DNA of 64,000 nucleotides, from NCBI RefSeq assembly GCF_004342915.1, contig NZ_SLWL01000011.1, forward strand, positions 1-64,000, in the 5' to 3' direction. The translations under genes were made by a program, and so were the position numbers. The stretch is from Camelimonas lactis. Its GTDB lineage: Bacteria > Pseudomonadota > Alphaproteobacteria > Rhizobiales > Beijerinckiaceae. Shown one piece after another: positions 33,000 through 42,584 of the stretch (the stretch's first letter is position 1; each line of letters opens with the position of its first letter). The notes beneath the pieces were generated by a model. That model did no database searches. It was not told the DNA's origin and worked only from the letters and a program-made list of their open reading frames with translations.

Positions 33000-34151
33000 G
33001 TGGACAGCGTGACAGGACAGGACGAGGCAGATGCGCGCGCGCGGGGCGCAACGTCCGCGCCCGGGGTGATCGCGCCTGCAGAAATCACGCCCACAGCAAA
33101 GGCGGCGCAGGCAAGGGCCCAGGGGGAAAGCGGGTCGCTGGAAGGGGCGCCTCTGGACACTGCCGTCTTCACCACCGAAGCTGCCGGCCGGCTCGATAAA
33201 CTGCTGGCCGACGCCTTTCCCGAGCTCTCGCGCAGCCGCTTGCAACAGGTGGTGCGGGCGGGCGGCGTCAGCGTGGACGGGGTTGTCGTGGCGGCGCCGT
33301 CGACAAAGGTGAAGGCCGGCGCGCGGATCACCCTGCAGATCCCGGAGGCGGAGCCGGCGCGGCCAGAGGCCCGCGCCATTCCACTCGACATCATCTATGA
33401 GGACGACGCCCTCATCGTCATCAACAAGGCGGCGGGCATGGTGGTGCATCCAGCGGCGGGGCATCACGACGATACCCTGGTCAACGCCCTGCTCGCCCAT
33501 TGCGGCGACAGCCTGTCCGGCATTGGCGGCGTGCGGCGGCCCGGCATTGTCCACCGGCTTGACAAGGACACCTCCGGGGTGATGGTGGTGGCCAAGACCG
33601 ATCAGGCGCATCAGGCGCTATCCGCGCAATTCGCCGATCATGGCCGCAGCGGGCCACTGCGGCGCGCCTACCTGGCGCTTGCCTGGGGCGCGCCCCCCCT
33701 GCCCCGCTTCACCATCCGCAAGGCGCTGGCGCGCAGCGCGCATAACCGGGAGAAGATCGTCGTGGTGGGCGAGGACCGGGGGCGCGAGGCCATCACCCAC
33801 GTCTCGACGCTAAAATCCTGGACGACGCAGACCCGCCACGCCAGGGAACCGGTCGCCACCCTGTTGCGTTGTGAACTAGAAACGGGGCGAACCCATCAGA
33901 TCCGCGTACACCTGGCTTCCCAGGGCCACCCGCTTCTGGGGGATGCGCTCTATGGATCCGGGTTCATGTCGCGGGCGGCGAAACTGACGCCGGCCGCGCG
34001 CGACGCGCTGGAACAGTTGGGCCGGCAGGCGCTGCATGCGGAAATGCTGGGCTTCGCCCACCCGCTGACGGCGACGCCAATGCGGTTTGAGGCGCCGCCG
34101 CCAGAAGATCTGCAACGGCTTCTGCGCGCGCTTGACGAACCCGGCGCCTGA
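33000..34151 (+). CDS. rluD: RluA/RluD-family rRNA pseudouridine synthase
   Basis: This enzyme isomerises uridines to pseudouridine, in the RluD group at helix 69 of 23S rRNA. An S4 RNA-binding domain (RLDKLLADAFPELSRSRLQQ and VRAGGVSVDG) precedes the catalytic domain. The catalytic Asp is in RPGIVHRLDKDTSGVMVVAK. LETGRTHQIRVHLASQGHPL is the C-terminal signature. The start is uncertain: GTG 33000 gives 383 residues with about 55 non-conserved N-terminal residues, and upstream in-frame codons up to 32850 are unlikely. Position just before rpoH is a conserved alphaproteobacterial pairing. RluC or another RluA paralog cannot be strictly excluded. Confidence 0.88.
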   Translation: MDSVTGQDEADARARGATSAPGVIAPAEITPTAKAAQARAQGESGSLEGAPLDTAVFTTEAAGRLDKLLADAFPELSRSRLQQVVRAGGVSVDGVVVAAPSTKVKAGARITLQIPEAEPARPEARAIPLDIIYEDDALIVINKAAGMVVHPAAGHHDDTLVNALLAHCGDSLSGIGGVRRPGIVHRLDKDTSGVMVVAKTDQAHQALSAQFADHGRSGPLRRAYLALAWGAPPLPRFTIRKALARSAHNREKIVVVGEDRGREAITHVSTLKSWTTQTRHAREPVATLLRCELETGRTHQIRVHLASQGHPLLGDALYGSGFMSRAAKLTPAARDALEQLGRQALHAEMLGFAHPLTATPMRFEAPPPEDLQRLLRALDEPGA

Positions 34152-34539
34152 CGGCGGCTTTTCCGGCCGGCGCGAGCACACGACGAAAACTGGAAAATTC
34201 GGAGCGGACAGGCCCGGAACGCGCCGGGAAGAAGTTTTTTGCACCGTCCTGAACAGCGAAATGAAGATCTCGGCGGGAAAAACCGCTGATCAGGTGCGGC
34301 AGCGCACCGCGCCTGCATGGCTCGGGCGCCAGTTTAAACAGGGACGAACGGCGGTCGGGCAGGCATATATTGCCCGGACAGAACGAATGACCTCCAGAAC
34401 CATGGGCTGAGCGACATTCTGCAATGGCGCAGACGCCAAGTTTCAGCCATGGTTGCCGGCGACCATACGTTCTGCGGTCGGCCCGCGCGGCGGCCGTTCA
34501 TGCGCCTGCCCAGAAAGGGGGGCGCGAAAGGAGTGTCCT
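34152..34539 (+). other. Leader/promoter interval of rpoH
   Basis: 388 bp with no gene. A short stem CCCGG / CCGGG (34213-34228) followed a few bases later by six Ts (34235-34240) may end the rluD transcript weakly. The rest must contain the rpoH promoter(s); none is clear enough to place. Confidence 0.4.
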
Positions 34540-35493
34540 ATGGCCACAACATCGATGCCTGTTCTCGCGAACGAAGGCGGACTTTCGCGCTATCTGGACG
34601 AAATCCGCAAGTTCCCCATGTTGCAGCCCCAGGAAGAATTCGACCTGGCCAAACGCTGGCGCGACGACGGCGACCGTGAGGCCGCCCACAAGCTTGTCAC
34701 CTCCCACCTGCGCCTCGTGGCCAAGATCGCCATGGGCTATCGTGGCTATGGCCTGCCAGTCTCCGAGGTTGTTTCCGAGGGCAACGTCGGCCTGATGCAG
34801 GCGGTGAAGCGGTTCGAGCCCGAGAAGGGCTTCCGCCTCGCCACATACGCCATGTGGTGGATCAAGGCGGCGATTCAAGAGTACATCCTGCGCTCGTGGT
34901 CGCTGGTGAAAATGGGCACCACGGCCAACCAGAAGAAGCTGTTCTTCAATCTGCGCAAGGCGAAGAGCCGCATCTCGGCGCTGGAAGACGGCGACCTGAA
35001 GCCAGAGCACGTGGCGCACATTTCGACCCAGCTCGGCGTGCCGGAGCAGGACGTCATCGAAATGAACCGTCGCCTCGGCGGCGACGCCTCGCTGAACGCG
35101 CCCCTGCGCGCCGGCGGCGAGGGCGACGGCGAATGGCAGGACTGGCTGGTTGACGACAGCGCCAGCCAGGAGAGCCTGCTGGTGGCGGCGGAAGAGCGCG
35201 ACAACCGCCACGCCGCGCTGATGGACGCGCTGGGCGTGCTCAATCCACGCGAGCGCCGGATTTTCGAGGCCCGCCGCCTCACCGATGATCCGATCACGCT
35301 GGAAGAGCTTTCAGGCGAATTCGGCGTCTCCCGCGAGCGCGTGCGCCAGATCGAGGTGCGGGCGTTCGAGAAGGTGCAGGAAGCGGTGAAGCGCGCCCTG
35401 GCGCGCATCGAGACCCCAAGCGCGCGGGCCCCTGGCGCGCGGGCCCCTGGCGCGCGGAAGACCGCGCCGGCGTTGGGCGCGGCGACGCGATAG
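34540..35493 (+). CDS. rpoH: Heat-shock sigma factor RpoH (sigma-32)
   Basis: This 317-residue sigma factor has LSRYLDEIRKFPMLQPQEEF (region 1.2) and HLRLVAKIAMGYRGYGLPVS. Region 2 reads SEGNVGLMQAVKRFEPEKGF and LATYAMWWIKAAIQEYILRS. The RpoH box follows, beginning QKKLFFNLRKAK, and region 4 contains LEELSGEFGVSRERVRQIEV. It directs transcription of chaperone and protease genes. Start ATG 34540 has AAGGAG at 34528-34533. The C-terminus carries an extra Ala/Pro/Gly-Arg tail with a 15-bp duplication (APGAR repeated). Alphaproteobacteria often have more than one RpoH. Followed by a clean terminator. Confidence 0.96.
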   Translation: MATTSMPVLANEGGLSRYLDEIRKFPMLQPQEEFDLAKRWRDDGDREAAHKLVTSHLRLVAKIAMGYRGYGLPVSEVVSEGNVGLMQAVKRFEPEKGFRLATYAMWWIKAAIQEYILRSWSLVKMGTTANQKKLFFNLRKAKSRISALEDGDLKPEHVAHISTQLGVPEQDVIEMNRRLGGDASLNAPLRAGGEGDGEWQDWLVDDSASQESLLVAAEERDNRHAALMDALGVLNPRERRIFEARRLTDDPITLEELSGEFGVSRERVRQIEVRAFEKVQEAVKRALARIETPSARAPGARAPGARKTAPALGAATR

Positions 35494-35522
35494 GCGCCCG
35501 CGCCACCGGCGCCTGAAATTAC

Positions 35523-35551
35523 AAAAGCCCGCCTGGTTCAGGCGGGCTTTT
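35523..35551. terminator. Intrinsic terminator after rpoH
   Basis: GCCCGCCT / AGGCGGGC with a GGTTC loop (35527-35547) is flanked by AAAA and TTTT. It ends rpoH and could also act on the convergent minus-strand transcript. Confidence 0.88.
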
Positions 35552-35703
35552 CGCGTTTTACGCCCTGTCATGGCCCGGGCGGGCGGGAAGCGCCGGCGCC
35601 AGTCACATCGAGCGCGCGGGCGGGGCCGATGCCTCAAACCCGGCCCGGATCAGGGCCGCCTGAGCCTTTCAGGGCCGGATGGGCCTGTCGCCCCGTCCGG
35701 GGC

Positions 35704-37152
35704 TCAGTTGGCGGCGCCCCAGCTTTTGAAAGCCTCGGCGATCACCCGGTCACCGGTCGCGCCCTTTTCCAGAGCGATAACAGCGCGGCGACCATTGTCA
35801 TACCGCACCGGCAGGTCGATCCATGGCCGGTTGCGGATCAGGTCGATATTGCGCTCCACGTCGTTGGGCAGGTTCGACAGCCCCACCAGGAACACCGACT
35901 CCGACACCGCCACCGGCAGGCCGGCGAGCGGCACGCCGCGGGCGTTCTCCTCGGTCTTGAACTGGGGAACGCCAACGTCGCGGATCACCCGCCCGTCACC
36001 GGTCGCGCCTTTCCTGAACGTCAGCTCCATCAGATGCGACGCCGGCAGGGCTGCATCCGTATTGCGACGCAGGGTGATCTTGAGATCAAGCCCGGCCTCC
36101 GGAATGGTGACGTCGGCGCGCACGACGTTCTCGAGCGGCTGGTTCTGGCCCGGGTTCTCGGAATCGAGCCGCCAGGTCACCGTGCCCTGAAAAACCTTCG
36201 GGGTCTGTGGATTGTCCGGCGTTTCCTCATACAGGATGGCGCGCTGGACCCCTTCGGCGGTCTGGCCCTGTTGGGCCGCCCCGCCCTGCTGCCCGGCCGG
36301 CGCCCGGCCCGCATCGACCCGCTGGCCGAACTTCTGTTCATTGCCCGCGTCCGGCGCGGCGGCGACGGGCGCCTCCGTTGGCTGCGGCGTGGGCTGGTTC
36401 ACCTTGTTGGCCCAATACGCGACGCCACCGACGCCCGCCAGCGCCACCACCAGCAAGGCGCCAATCAGGGCGTTGCGGCGTCCCTTGCCGGCGGGCTTTT
36501 GCGACGGGGGGCGCAGGCGCGTCTCGTCAACCGCCGGCGCCCCGTCAGGCGCGACGCCCGATGGCCCGGCCTTTGAGCTGCCCGTGGAAGCGGGCTCCCG
36601 GCCTGCTCCGGCGCTGGCCTGCGGCGCGCCATTGGCGGGACGGATGCCGGTGTGGCCAAGCTGCGACGCCGGTTTCGGCGCGGCGGACGCAGACGAATCG
36701 CCCATGGCGGGCGCGGCGTTTGAAGAAGCGCCGCCGGCCTGGGCCCCGGAGGTCTGAGCCCCGGAAACCTGGGCCCCGGAAGCCTGGACCCCGGAGCCTT
36801 GAGGCGTGGGAGCTTGAGGCGCGCGGGACGCGGAGCCTTGCGGAGCAGGGTTCTGCGAAGCGGCGGGAGTGGACGGAGCTGACGCCGCCGGAGCCGGCGA
36901 AACGGCGGGCGGGGACGCTGGCGGTTGCCCACCCTTGCCCTCTGCGCCCTGCTCACGCTCGATGCGGGCGATCACATCATCGAGCGCGGCCAGCTCATGG
37001 GCGATGTCCGCCTCTGGCAACGGCGGGTCCATGCCCCGCAACTGGGCGAGAAGCACATCCCTGGCGCGCGCAAACAAAGCGTTGCGCGCTTCAGGGGTGT
37101 TGTCCGGCAGGCCGCGGATGGCCCGATCCAACAGAGGATAAAAGTCCGCCAT
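35704..37152 (-). CDS. Membrane protein of unknown function, downstream of purA
   Basis: A 482-residue protein. Residues 1-70 are a conserved helical domain (MADFYPLLDRAIRGLPDN ... RARDVLLAQLRGMDPPLPE). Residues 70-220 are a low-complexity Ala/Pro/Ser/Gln linker containing SGAQ-type pentapeptide repeats. One transmembrane segment (ALIGALLVVALAGVGGVAYWA, about 227-247) follows. The rest is a periplasmic beta-rich domain (AILYEETPDNPQTPKVFQG, TVTWRLDSENPGQNQPLENV, ALEKGATGDRVIAEAF). Proteins of this design sit next to purA in many Hyphomicrobiales genomes and remain uncharacterised. It follows purA by 32 bp and is likely cotranscribed. Confidence 0.7.
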   Translation of the reverse strand: MADFYPLLDRAIRGLPDNTPEARNALFARARDVLLAQLRGMDPPLPEADIAHELAALDDVIARIEREQGAEGKGGQPPASPPAVSPAPAASAPSTPAASQNPAPQGSASRAPQAPTPQGSGVQASGAQVSGAQTSGAQAGGASSNAAPAMGDSSASAAPKPASQLGHTGIRPANGAPQASAGAGREPASTGSSKAGPSGVAPDGAPAVDETRLRPPSQKPAGKGRRNALIGALLVVALAGVGGVAYWANKVNQPTPQPTEAPVAAAPDAGNEQKFGQRVDAGRAPAGQQGGAAQQGQTAEGVQRAILYEETPDNPQTPKVFQGTVTWRLDSENPGQNQPLENVVRADVTIPEAGLDLKITLRRNTDAALPASHLMELTFRKGATGDGRVIRDVGVPQFKTEENARGVPLAGLPVAVSESVFLVGLSNLPNDVERNIDLIRNRPWIDLPVRYDNGRRAVIALEKGATGDRVIAEAFKSWGAAN

Positions 37153-37184
37153 GGCTGCTGGAATCGCTCCCGCCTGTCAGGTTG

Positions 37185-38477
<1,293 letters not shown>

Positions 38478-38536
38478 CGCGAACTCTCTGATATCCCCGA
38501 TCGTCAAACGGGCCGCCATCCGACAGGCCCGACAGC

Positions 38537-38561
38537 AAAAAACCCCGGCGCAAGGCCGGGG
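38537..38561 (-). terminator. Terminator-like hairpin in the purA leader
   Basis: On the minus strand the stem CCCCGGC / GCCGGGG is followed by six Ts (plus-strand As 38537-38542). It lies about 60-85 bp upstream of the purA start in the same orientation. The gene on the other side is divergent, so no minus-strand gene upstream needs a terminator. It may attenuate purA or end an unseen short transcript. Confidence 0.7.
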
Positions 38562-38693
38562 TCTTGCACCTCCCTTTGCTCCATTCGCGCCGGAAGGTCA
38601 AGGGCGACACGCTGTCCGGCGCCCGCCTGCGACGCGGACGCGCCCATACAAAGGCCCATGGCGCCGGCGCCGCGACTGTGCCACGTTCGGCGC

Positions 38694-39659
38694 ATGTCAG
38701 CGCCCGCAAACGCTCCCTCTCCGTCGCCGCTTCACCGTCTGGCCTCCGGCCTTTACGGCAACGGCCCCGTGCTGCTCGCGCTCACCACATTGATGTGGGC
38801 TGGCAACGCCGTCGCCAGCCGGCTGGCTCCAGGGCACCTCTCGCCCATGCTGATGACCTGCGTACGCTGGATGGTGGTGCTGGCGATCGTGCTTGTGCTG
38901 TTCCGGCGCAGCATCGCGCGCGAATGGCCGGTGCTGAAGCGCAGCTGGCCGACGGTGCTGTTCCTGGGGGCGATTGGCTACACCATCTTCAACGCGCTGT
39001 TCTACGCGGCGGGGGCGTACACCAGCGCCATCAATCTCACCCTGTTCCAGAGTTGTCTGCCGGCGCTGATTCTGGTCGGCAGCTTTCTGGTGTTCGGCGT
39101 GCGGGCGACATGGATCCAGCTGCTGGGCCTGGCGCTGACCATGGCGGGCGTGGCCGTCGCCGCCAGCCATGGCGATCTTTCCAGCCTGAAGCAGTTACGG
39201 CTGAACTTCGGCGACATCCTCACCATGATCGCCTGCGTGCTCTACGCCATCTACACCATCGGCCTTGGCAAACGCCCGGCGGTAAGCGGCCAGACCCTGT
39301 TCGCCGGCATGGCGGCGGCGGCGTTTCTCACCTCGATCCCCCTGCTCGGCTGGGAAATCGCCAGCGGCCGCGTGATATGGCCTACCGATGCGACCGGCTG
39401 GGGCATCCTGATGTTCATCGCGATCTTCCCCTCGCTGATCTCGCAGATGTTCTACATGCGGGCGGTGGAGCTGATCGGCGCCGACCGGGCGGCGGTGTTC
39501 CTCAATCTCACGCCGGTGTTCGGCGCGATCATGGGCGTCGTCATTCTTGGCGAGCGCTTCGGCGTCTACGAAGCCGCCGCCCTGGCGCTGGTGCTGGGCG
39601 GCATCTTCCTCTCGGAAAAGCTTGGACGGCCGAGGCAGGCGGCCGCCAGGCCGGCCTGA
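38694..39659 (+). CDS. EamA/DMT-superfamily transporter
   Basis: A 321-residue inner-membrane protein with about 10 hydrophobic spans and two EamA repeats. The first begins GPVLLALTTLMWAGNAVASR and the second LNFGDILTMIACVLYAIYTI; the end has AVFLNLTPVFGAIMGVVILG. Relatives export amino acids, metabolites or drugs; the substrate cannot be predicted. ATG 38694 fits the start of similarity. Divergent from purA. Confidence 0.85.
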   Translation: MSAPANAPSPSPLHRLASGLYGNGPVLLALTTLMWAGNAVASRLAPGHLSPMLMTCVRWMVVLAIVLVLFRRSIAREWPVLKRSWPTVLFLGAIGYTIFNALFYAAGAYTSAINLTLFQSCLPALILVGSFLVFGVRATWIQLLGLALTMAGVAVAASHGDLSSLKQLRLNFGDILTMIACVLYAIYTIGLGKRPAVSGQTLFAGMAAAAFLTSIPLLGWEIASGRVIWPTDATGWGILMFIAIFPSLISQMFYMRAVELIGADRAAVFLNLTPVFGAIMGVVILGERFGVYEAAALALVLGGIFLSEKLGRPRQAAARPA

Positions 39660-39674
39660 ACTGCTTTCCTGTCC

Positions 39675-40196
39675 TCAGGACTTGAGGCGCATGCGCTCCA
39701 CCATCTCGGGCGTCGCCGCGCCTTCGCGAAACACGGCGCTGGCGCGCAGCACCGTCTCGCCGTCGCAGGTGAGGATGCACTGGGCGAACAGGGTGCGATC
39801 GACGTTGCGCACCACTTCGGTGCGCCCCTCCATCCAGCCGCCGAGCTTGCCGGCGCCGAGGAAGTCGCAGGTCAGCGACACGGTCATGTGGAAGCCCTGC
39901 AGGTCCTCCTGATGCTTGCCGGCGATCGCCATCTGGATATCAGCGAAAGTCAGCAGCATGCCGCCATGGCAGATGCCGGCGACGTTGCAATGCTTCGGCT
40001 GGACATAAAATCCCAGACGCAGCTGACCGTCGGCGATTTTCATCGCGAAGGGACCGGTGAGCGCGAGGAAGTCCGTCTCCGTGCCGACGCGGAGCGGCCG
40101 GAAGCCGGGCGGCAGCGCCCGCCCGCCCGCGGGGGCGGCGGAAACGGCGGAGGCGACGGGGGAATGTGCGGATGGAGCGGTCGTCAAAGCGGTCAT
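39675..40196 (-). CDS. PaaI-type hotdog thioesterase
   Basis: A 173-residue hotdog protein with the PaaI-like signature CNVAGICHGGMLLTFADIQMAI (His-Gly-Gly turn and acidic residue), then MTVSLTCDFLGAGKLGGWME and LFAQCILTCDGETVLRASAVF. It would hydrolyse an acyl- or aryl-CoA. The first 30 residues are Ala/Ser-rich and may be dispensable. It is convergent with the DMT transporter gene, only 15 bp between stops. Confidence 0.82.
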   Translation of the reverse strand: MTALTTAPSAHSPVASAVSAAPAGGRALPPGFRPLRVGTETDFLALTGPFAMKIADGQLRLGFYVQPKHCNVAGICHGGMLLTFADIQMAIAGKHQEDLQGFHMTVSLTCDFLGAGKLGGWMEGRTEVVRNVDRTLFAQCILTCDGETVLRASAVFREGAATPEMVERMRLKS

Positions 40197-40423
40197 GGCG
40201 CCGCCCTACCCGCCCGCGCCGCCCTGGTCAACATGCGCAAATGGCAGCCCTGGCAGGTAAAATCCGGGCGCCATCGCGGCGCGCGGTTGCTCATGGAGCG
40301 AGGACTGGAAAAGGGCGGCCGCCGCGCGCGCCAGCGCCAGGACGCCCACGACAACGCCCGGAAGACCATGGCGGTCCTCCGGGCGTCGGAACTGTCAGGA
40401 GGTCAGGCAGGCAGCCGGGCCGC

Positions 40424-41137
40424 TCAGCCTTCCGCCGCGGCCACAGCGTCCGGCACAGCCTCATCTTCCACCGGGCCGGTGGGAACCGGGCCGTCGTATT
40501 TCTTCACCACCACTTTGGTTCCGACGGGAACCTGGCTGTACAGGTGGATGATGTCCTGGTTCAGCAGACGGATGCAGCCGCTCGACAGCGACAGGCCGAT
40601 GCTGCCCGGATCATTGGTGCCGTGGATGCGATACAGCGTGTCGCGGCTGCCCTGGAACAGGTACAGCGCCCGGGCGCCCAGCGGATTGTCGGGGCCGCCC
40701 GGCATGCCCTTCGCCCACGGCCGCGCCTTGGGGTCGCGCTTGACCATGGCTGCCGGCGGCGTCCACACCGGCCAGGAGGCCTTGCGGGCCACGGTCGCCC
40801 GGCCGTTCCAGCGGAAACCGGCGCGGCCAACGCCAACGCCGTAACGGATGGCGCGGCCGCCAGGACGGACCAGATAGAGATAGTGCGCGCCAGGATCGAC
40901 CACGATCGTGCCCGGCTGCTCGGTGGTGTCGTAATCCACCTCGCGCCGCAGGAAGCGGGGATCGATCTGGGTCAGGTCAACGGCGGCGACCGTGAAGCGG
41001 CCATCGTCGATTTCCTGGTAAATGCGGGCGTAATAGGGGTCGACGGGCGGCGGCGCCGCGAGCTCCGGGCGGCTACGGTCCGTACAGGCAGCCAGAAACA
41101 CCGGCGCGGCCAGCAAAAAACGTCGACGATCCATCAT
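40424..41137 (-). CDS. L,D-transpeptidase (YkuD family), lipoprotein-like
   Basis: A 237-residue envelope enzyme that makes or attaches 3-3 peptidoglycan links. The N-terminus MMDRRRFLLAAPVFLAACTD has a Tat-like Arg cluster and a lipobox (LAAC, Cys18). The catalytic block is HGTNDPGSIGLSLSSGCIRL, with the nucleophilic Cys in SGCIR. IVVDPGAHYLYLVRPGG is the family entry strand. Start: tandem ATGs at 41137 and 41134; sequence further upstream is not similar. A dyad without a T run (40355-40385) lies just after the stop. Confidence 0.92.
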   Translation of the reverse strand: MMDRRRFLLAAPVFLAACTDRSRPELAAPPPVDPYYARIYQEIDDGRFTVAAVDLTQIDPRFLRREVDYDTTEQPGTIVVDPGAHYLYLVRPGGRAIRYGVGVGRAGFRWNGRATVARKASWPVWTPPAAMVKRDPKARPWAKGMPGGPDNPLGARALYLFQGSRDTLYRIHGTNDPGSIGLSLSSGCIRLLNQDIIHLYSQVPVGTKVVVKKYDGPVPTGPVEDEAVPDAVAAAEG

Positions 41138-41634
41138 GTCATTCAGGTCCCGGGAGGCCACGCGCCGGTGAAGGCGGATGGCCGGAATTGAAAAGTCAGA
41201 AACCGGAGAAGCCAGTAGAAGCGACGCCACCGCGACAGGGCCGCAGGAAGCCGCTCCATGTGGTTTCCCGTCTTGTGATTGGGCCGCTCTCCGCGGAAAG
41301 CGGAACAGCGACCATGGCGACGACGCGCCGTCGTGAATGCATGCGATCCCAAGCCAATAAGGCGAGATTGCGTTGAATATTCCCGAACAACGGTCGCCAG
41401 ATACGGACAGTGGCGAAAGCGCAACAGCCGCAACGATGGCCGGGGGGGCCTGAAACGGAAGCGTAAAACGTTGTATTTACAGTTGCTTTAAGCCAGCCGC
41501 CCGGCGGGCGCGCCGCAGGCCGGGGCGCCCACAAAAAAACCCCGGCTTGCGCCGGGGCCACATGCGCCGCGTGCGGCGAAATTCAGGCTGCGCCGGCGGG
41601 GCGCACGCCAGGCCTCGCCGTCGCGTCCCCTGAT
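41138..41634. other. Geneless interval between crotonase and L,D-transpeptidase
   Basis: 497 bp without a credible gene. It contains the terminator listed at 41533-41557 and an AT-richer tract around 41465-41490 that may be the promoter of the transpeptidase. Confidence 0.45.
41533..41557 (-). terminator. Intrinsic terminator after the crotonase gene
   Basis: Minus-strand stem CCCCGGC / GCCGGGG (41540-41557, loop TTGC on the plus strand) followed by seven Ts. The sequence is nearly the same as the hairpin in the purA leader. Confidence 0.88.
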
Positions 41635-42435
41635 TCACTGGCCGGTGAAGGTCGGCTTGCGCTTTGCCAGGAAGGCGGAAATTGCCTCGTCGTGGTCGGC
41701 GGTGGCGTGCGACAGCGCCTGATAGGCGGCCGACAGGTCGAGCAGGGCCGGCAGCGAAGTTTCCTGACCCTTGCGGATCAGCGCCTTGGTCATGCGCACG
41801 GCGTGGGGCGGGTTGGCGGCGATGCGCAGCGCCAGGCTCTTCGCCGCCTCCAGCAGGTCGGCGTCTGGCACCACCTTCGAAACAAGGCCGATATCGAGCG
41901 CTTCAGCGGCGTCAACCATGTCGCCGGTCAGGGCCATTTCACAGGCCTTGGAATAGCCGACGACGCGCGGCAGCAGCCAGGCGCCGCCATCGCCGGGAAT
42001 GATGCCCAGCTTGACGAAGCTCTCGGCGAATTTGGCGCTCTCACCGGCGATGCGGATGTCGCACATGCAGGCGAGGTCGCAGCCGGCGCCGATGGCGTGG
42101 CCATTGACGGCGGCGATCACCGGCACTTCCAGTTTGTCGAACGCCAGCGGAATGCGCTGGATGCCCAGCTTGTAGTTGCGGCGGGTCTGGGCCGGCAGCT
42201 TGTCGGACAGGCCGCCCGCGCCGCTCATCTTCTTGACGTTGCCGCCGGAGGAGAAGGCAGTGCCGGCGCCGGTGAGCACGGCGGCGCGCACGCTCATGTC
42301 GGCGTTCATGCGCTCGCAGGCGTCTTCAAGAGCGGTGATCATCTCTTCCGACGAAATGGCGTTGCGCACGTCGGGAAGATTCATGGTGAGGATGACGAGC
42401 GGCCCTTCCTGGGCGTAGTCGAGCGGCGATTGCAT
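41635..42435 (-). CDS. Enoyl-CoA hydratase/isomerase-family protein
   Basis: A 266-residue crotonase fold. Oxyanion-hole parts are AFSSGGNVKKM and NGHAIGAGCDLACMCDIRIA; AESFVKLGIIPGDGGAWLLP follows. The two catalytic Glu residues of classic enoyl-CoA hydratase are not evident at their usual places (GCD in place of GCE, and Phe where the 'PE' Glu lies). It may therefore catalyse another crotonase reaction. It is the last gene after two acyl-CoA dehydrogenase genes on the same strand and probably acts on the same acyl-CoA route. Confidence 0.85.
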   Translation of the reverse strand: MQSPLDYAQEGPLVILTMNLPDVRNAISSEEMITALEDACERMNADMSVRAAVLTGAGTAFSSGGNVKKMSGAGGLSDKLPAQTRRNYKLGIQRIPLAFDKLEVPVIAAVNGHAIGAGCDLACMCDIRIAGESAKFAESFVKLGIIPGDGGAWLLPRVVGYSKACEMALTGDMVDAAEALDIGLVSKVVPDADLLEAAKSLALRIAANPPHAVRMTKALIRKGQETSLPALLDLSAAYQALSHATADHDEAISAFLAKRKPTFTGQ

Positions 42436-42584
42436 CGCGGATCTCCTGGATGCGGAAAAGTTGTTGGGAATGGCGCTGGCTTGCGGGCCAAAGCGCTGCC
42501 AGCGGGCTGGTCCGCTGGCAGCGCCATGTCTTTGAACCGACGCGCCTTTTCAGGCGAGCCGGCGTCCACTTCGCCTGAAGCCGC

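Noticed and set aside
40355-40385. Terminator after the L,D-transpeptidase gene
   Set aside because: A good dyad (CGCCCGGA ... TCCGGGCG with an inner GACC/GGTC) but without a T run, so not called as an intrinsic terminator.
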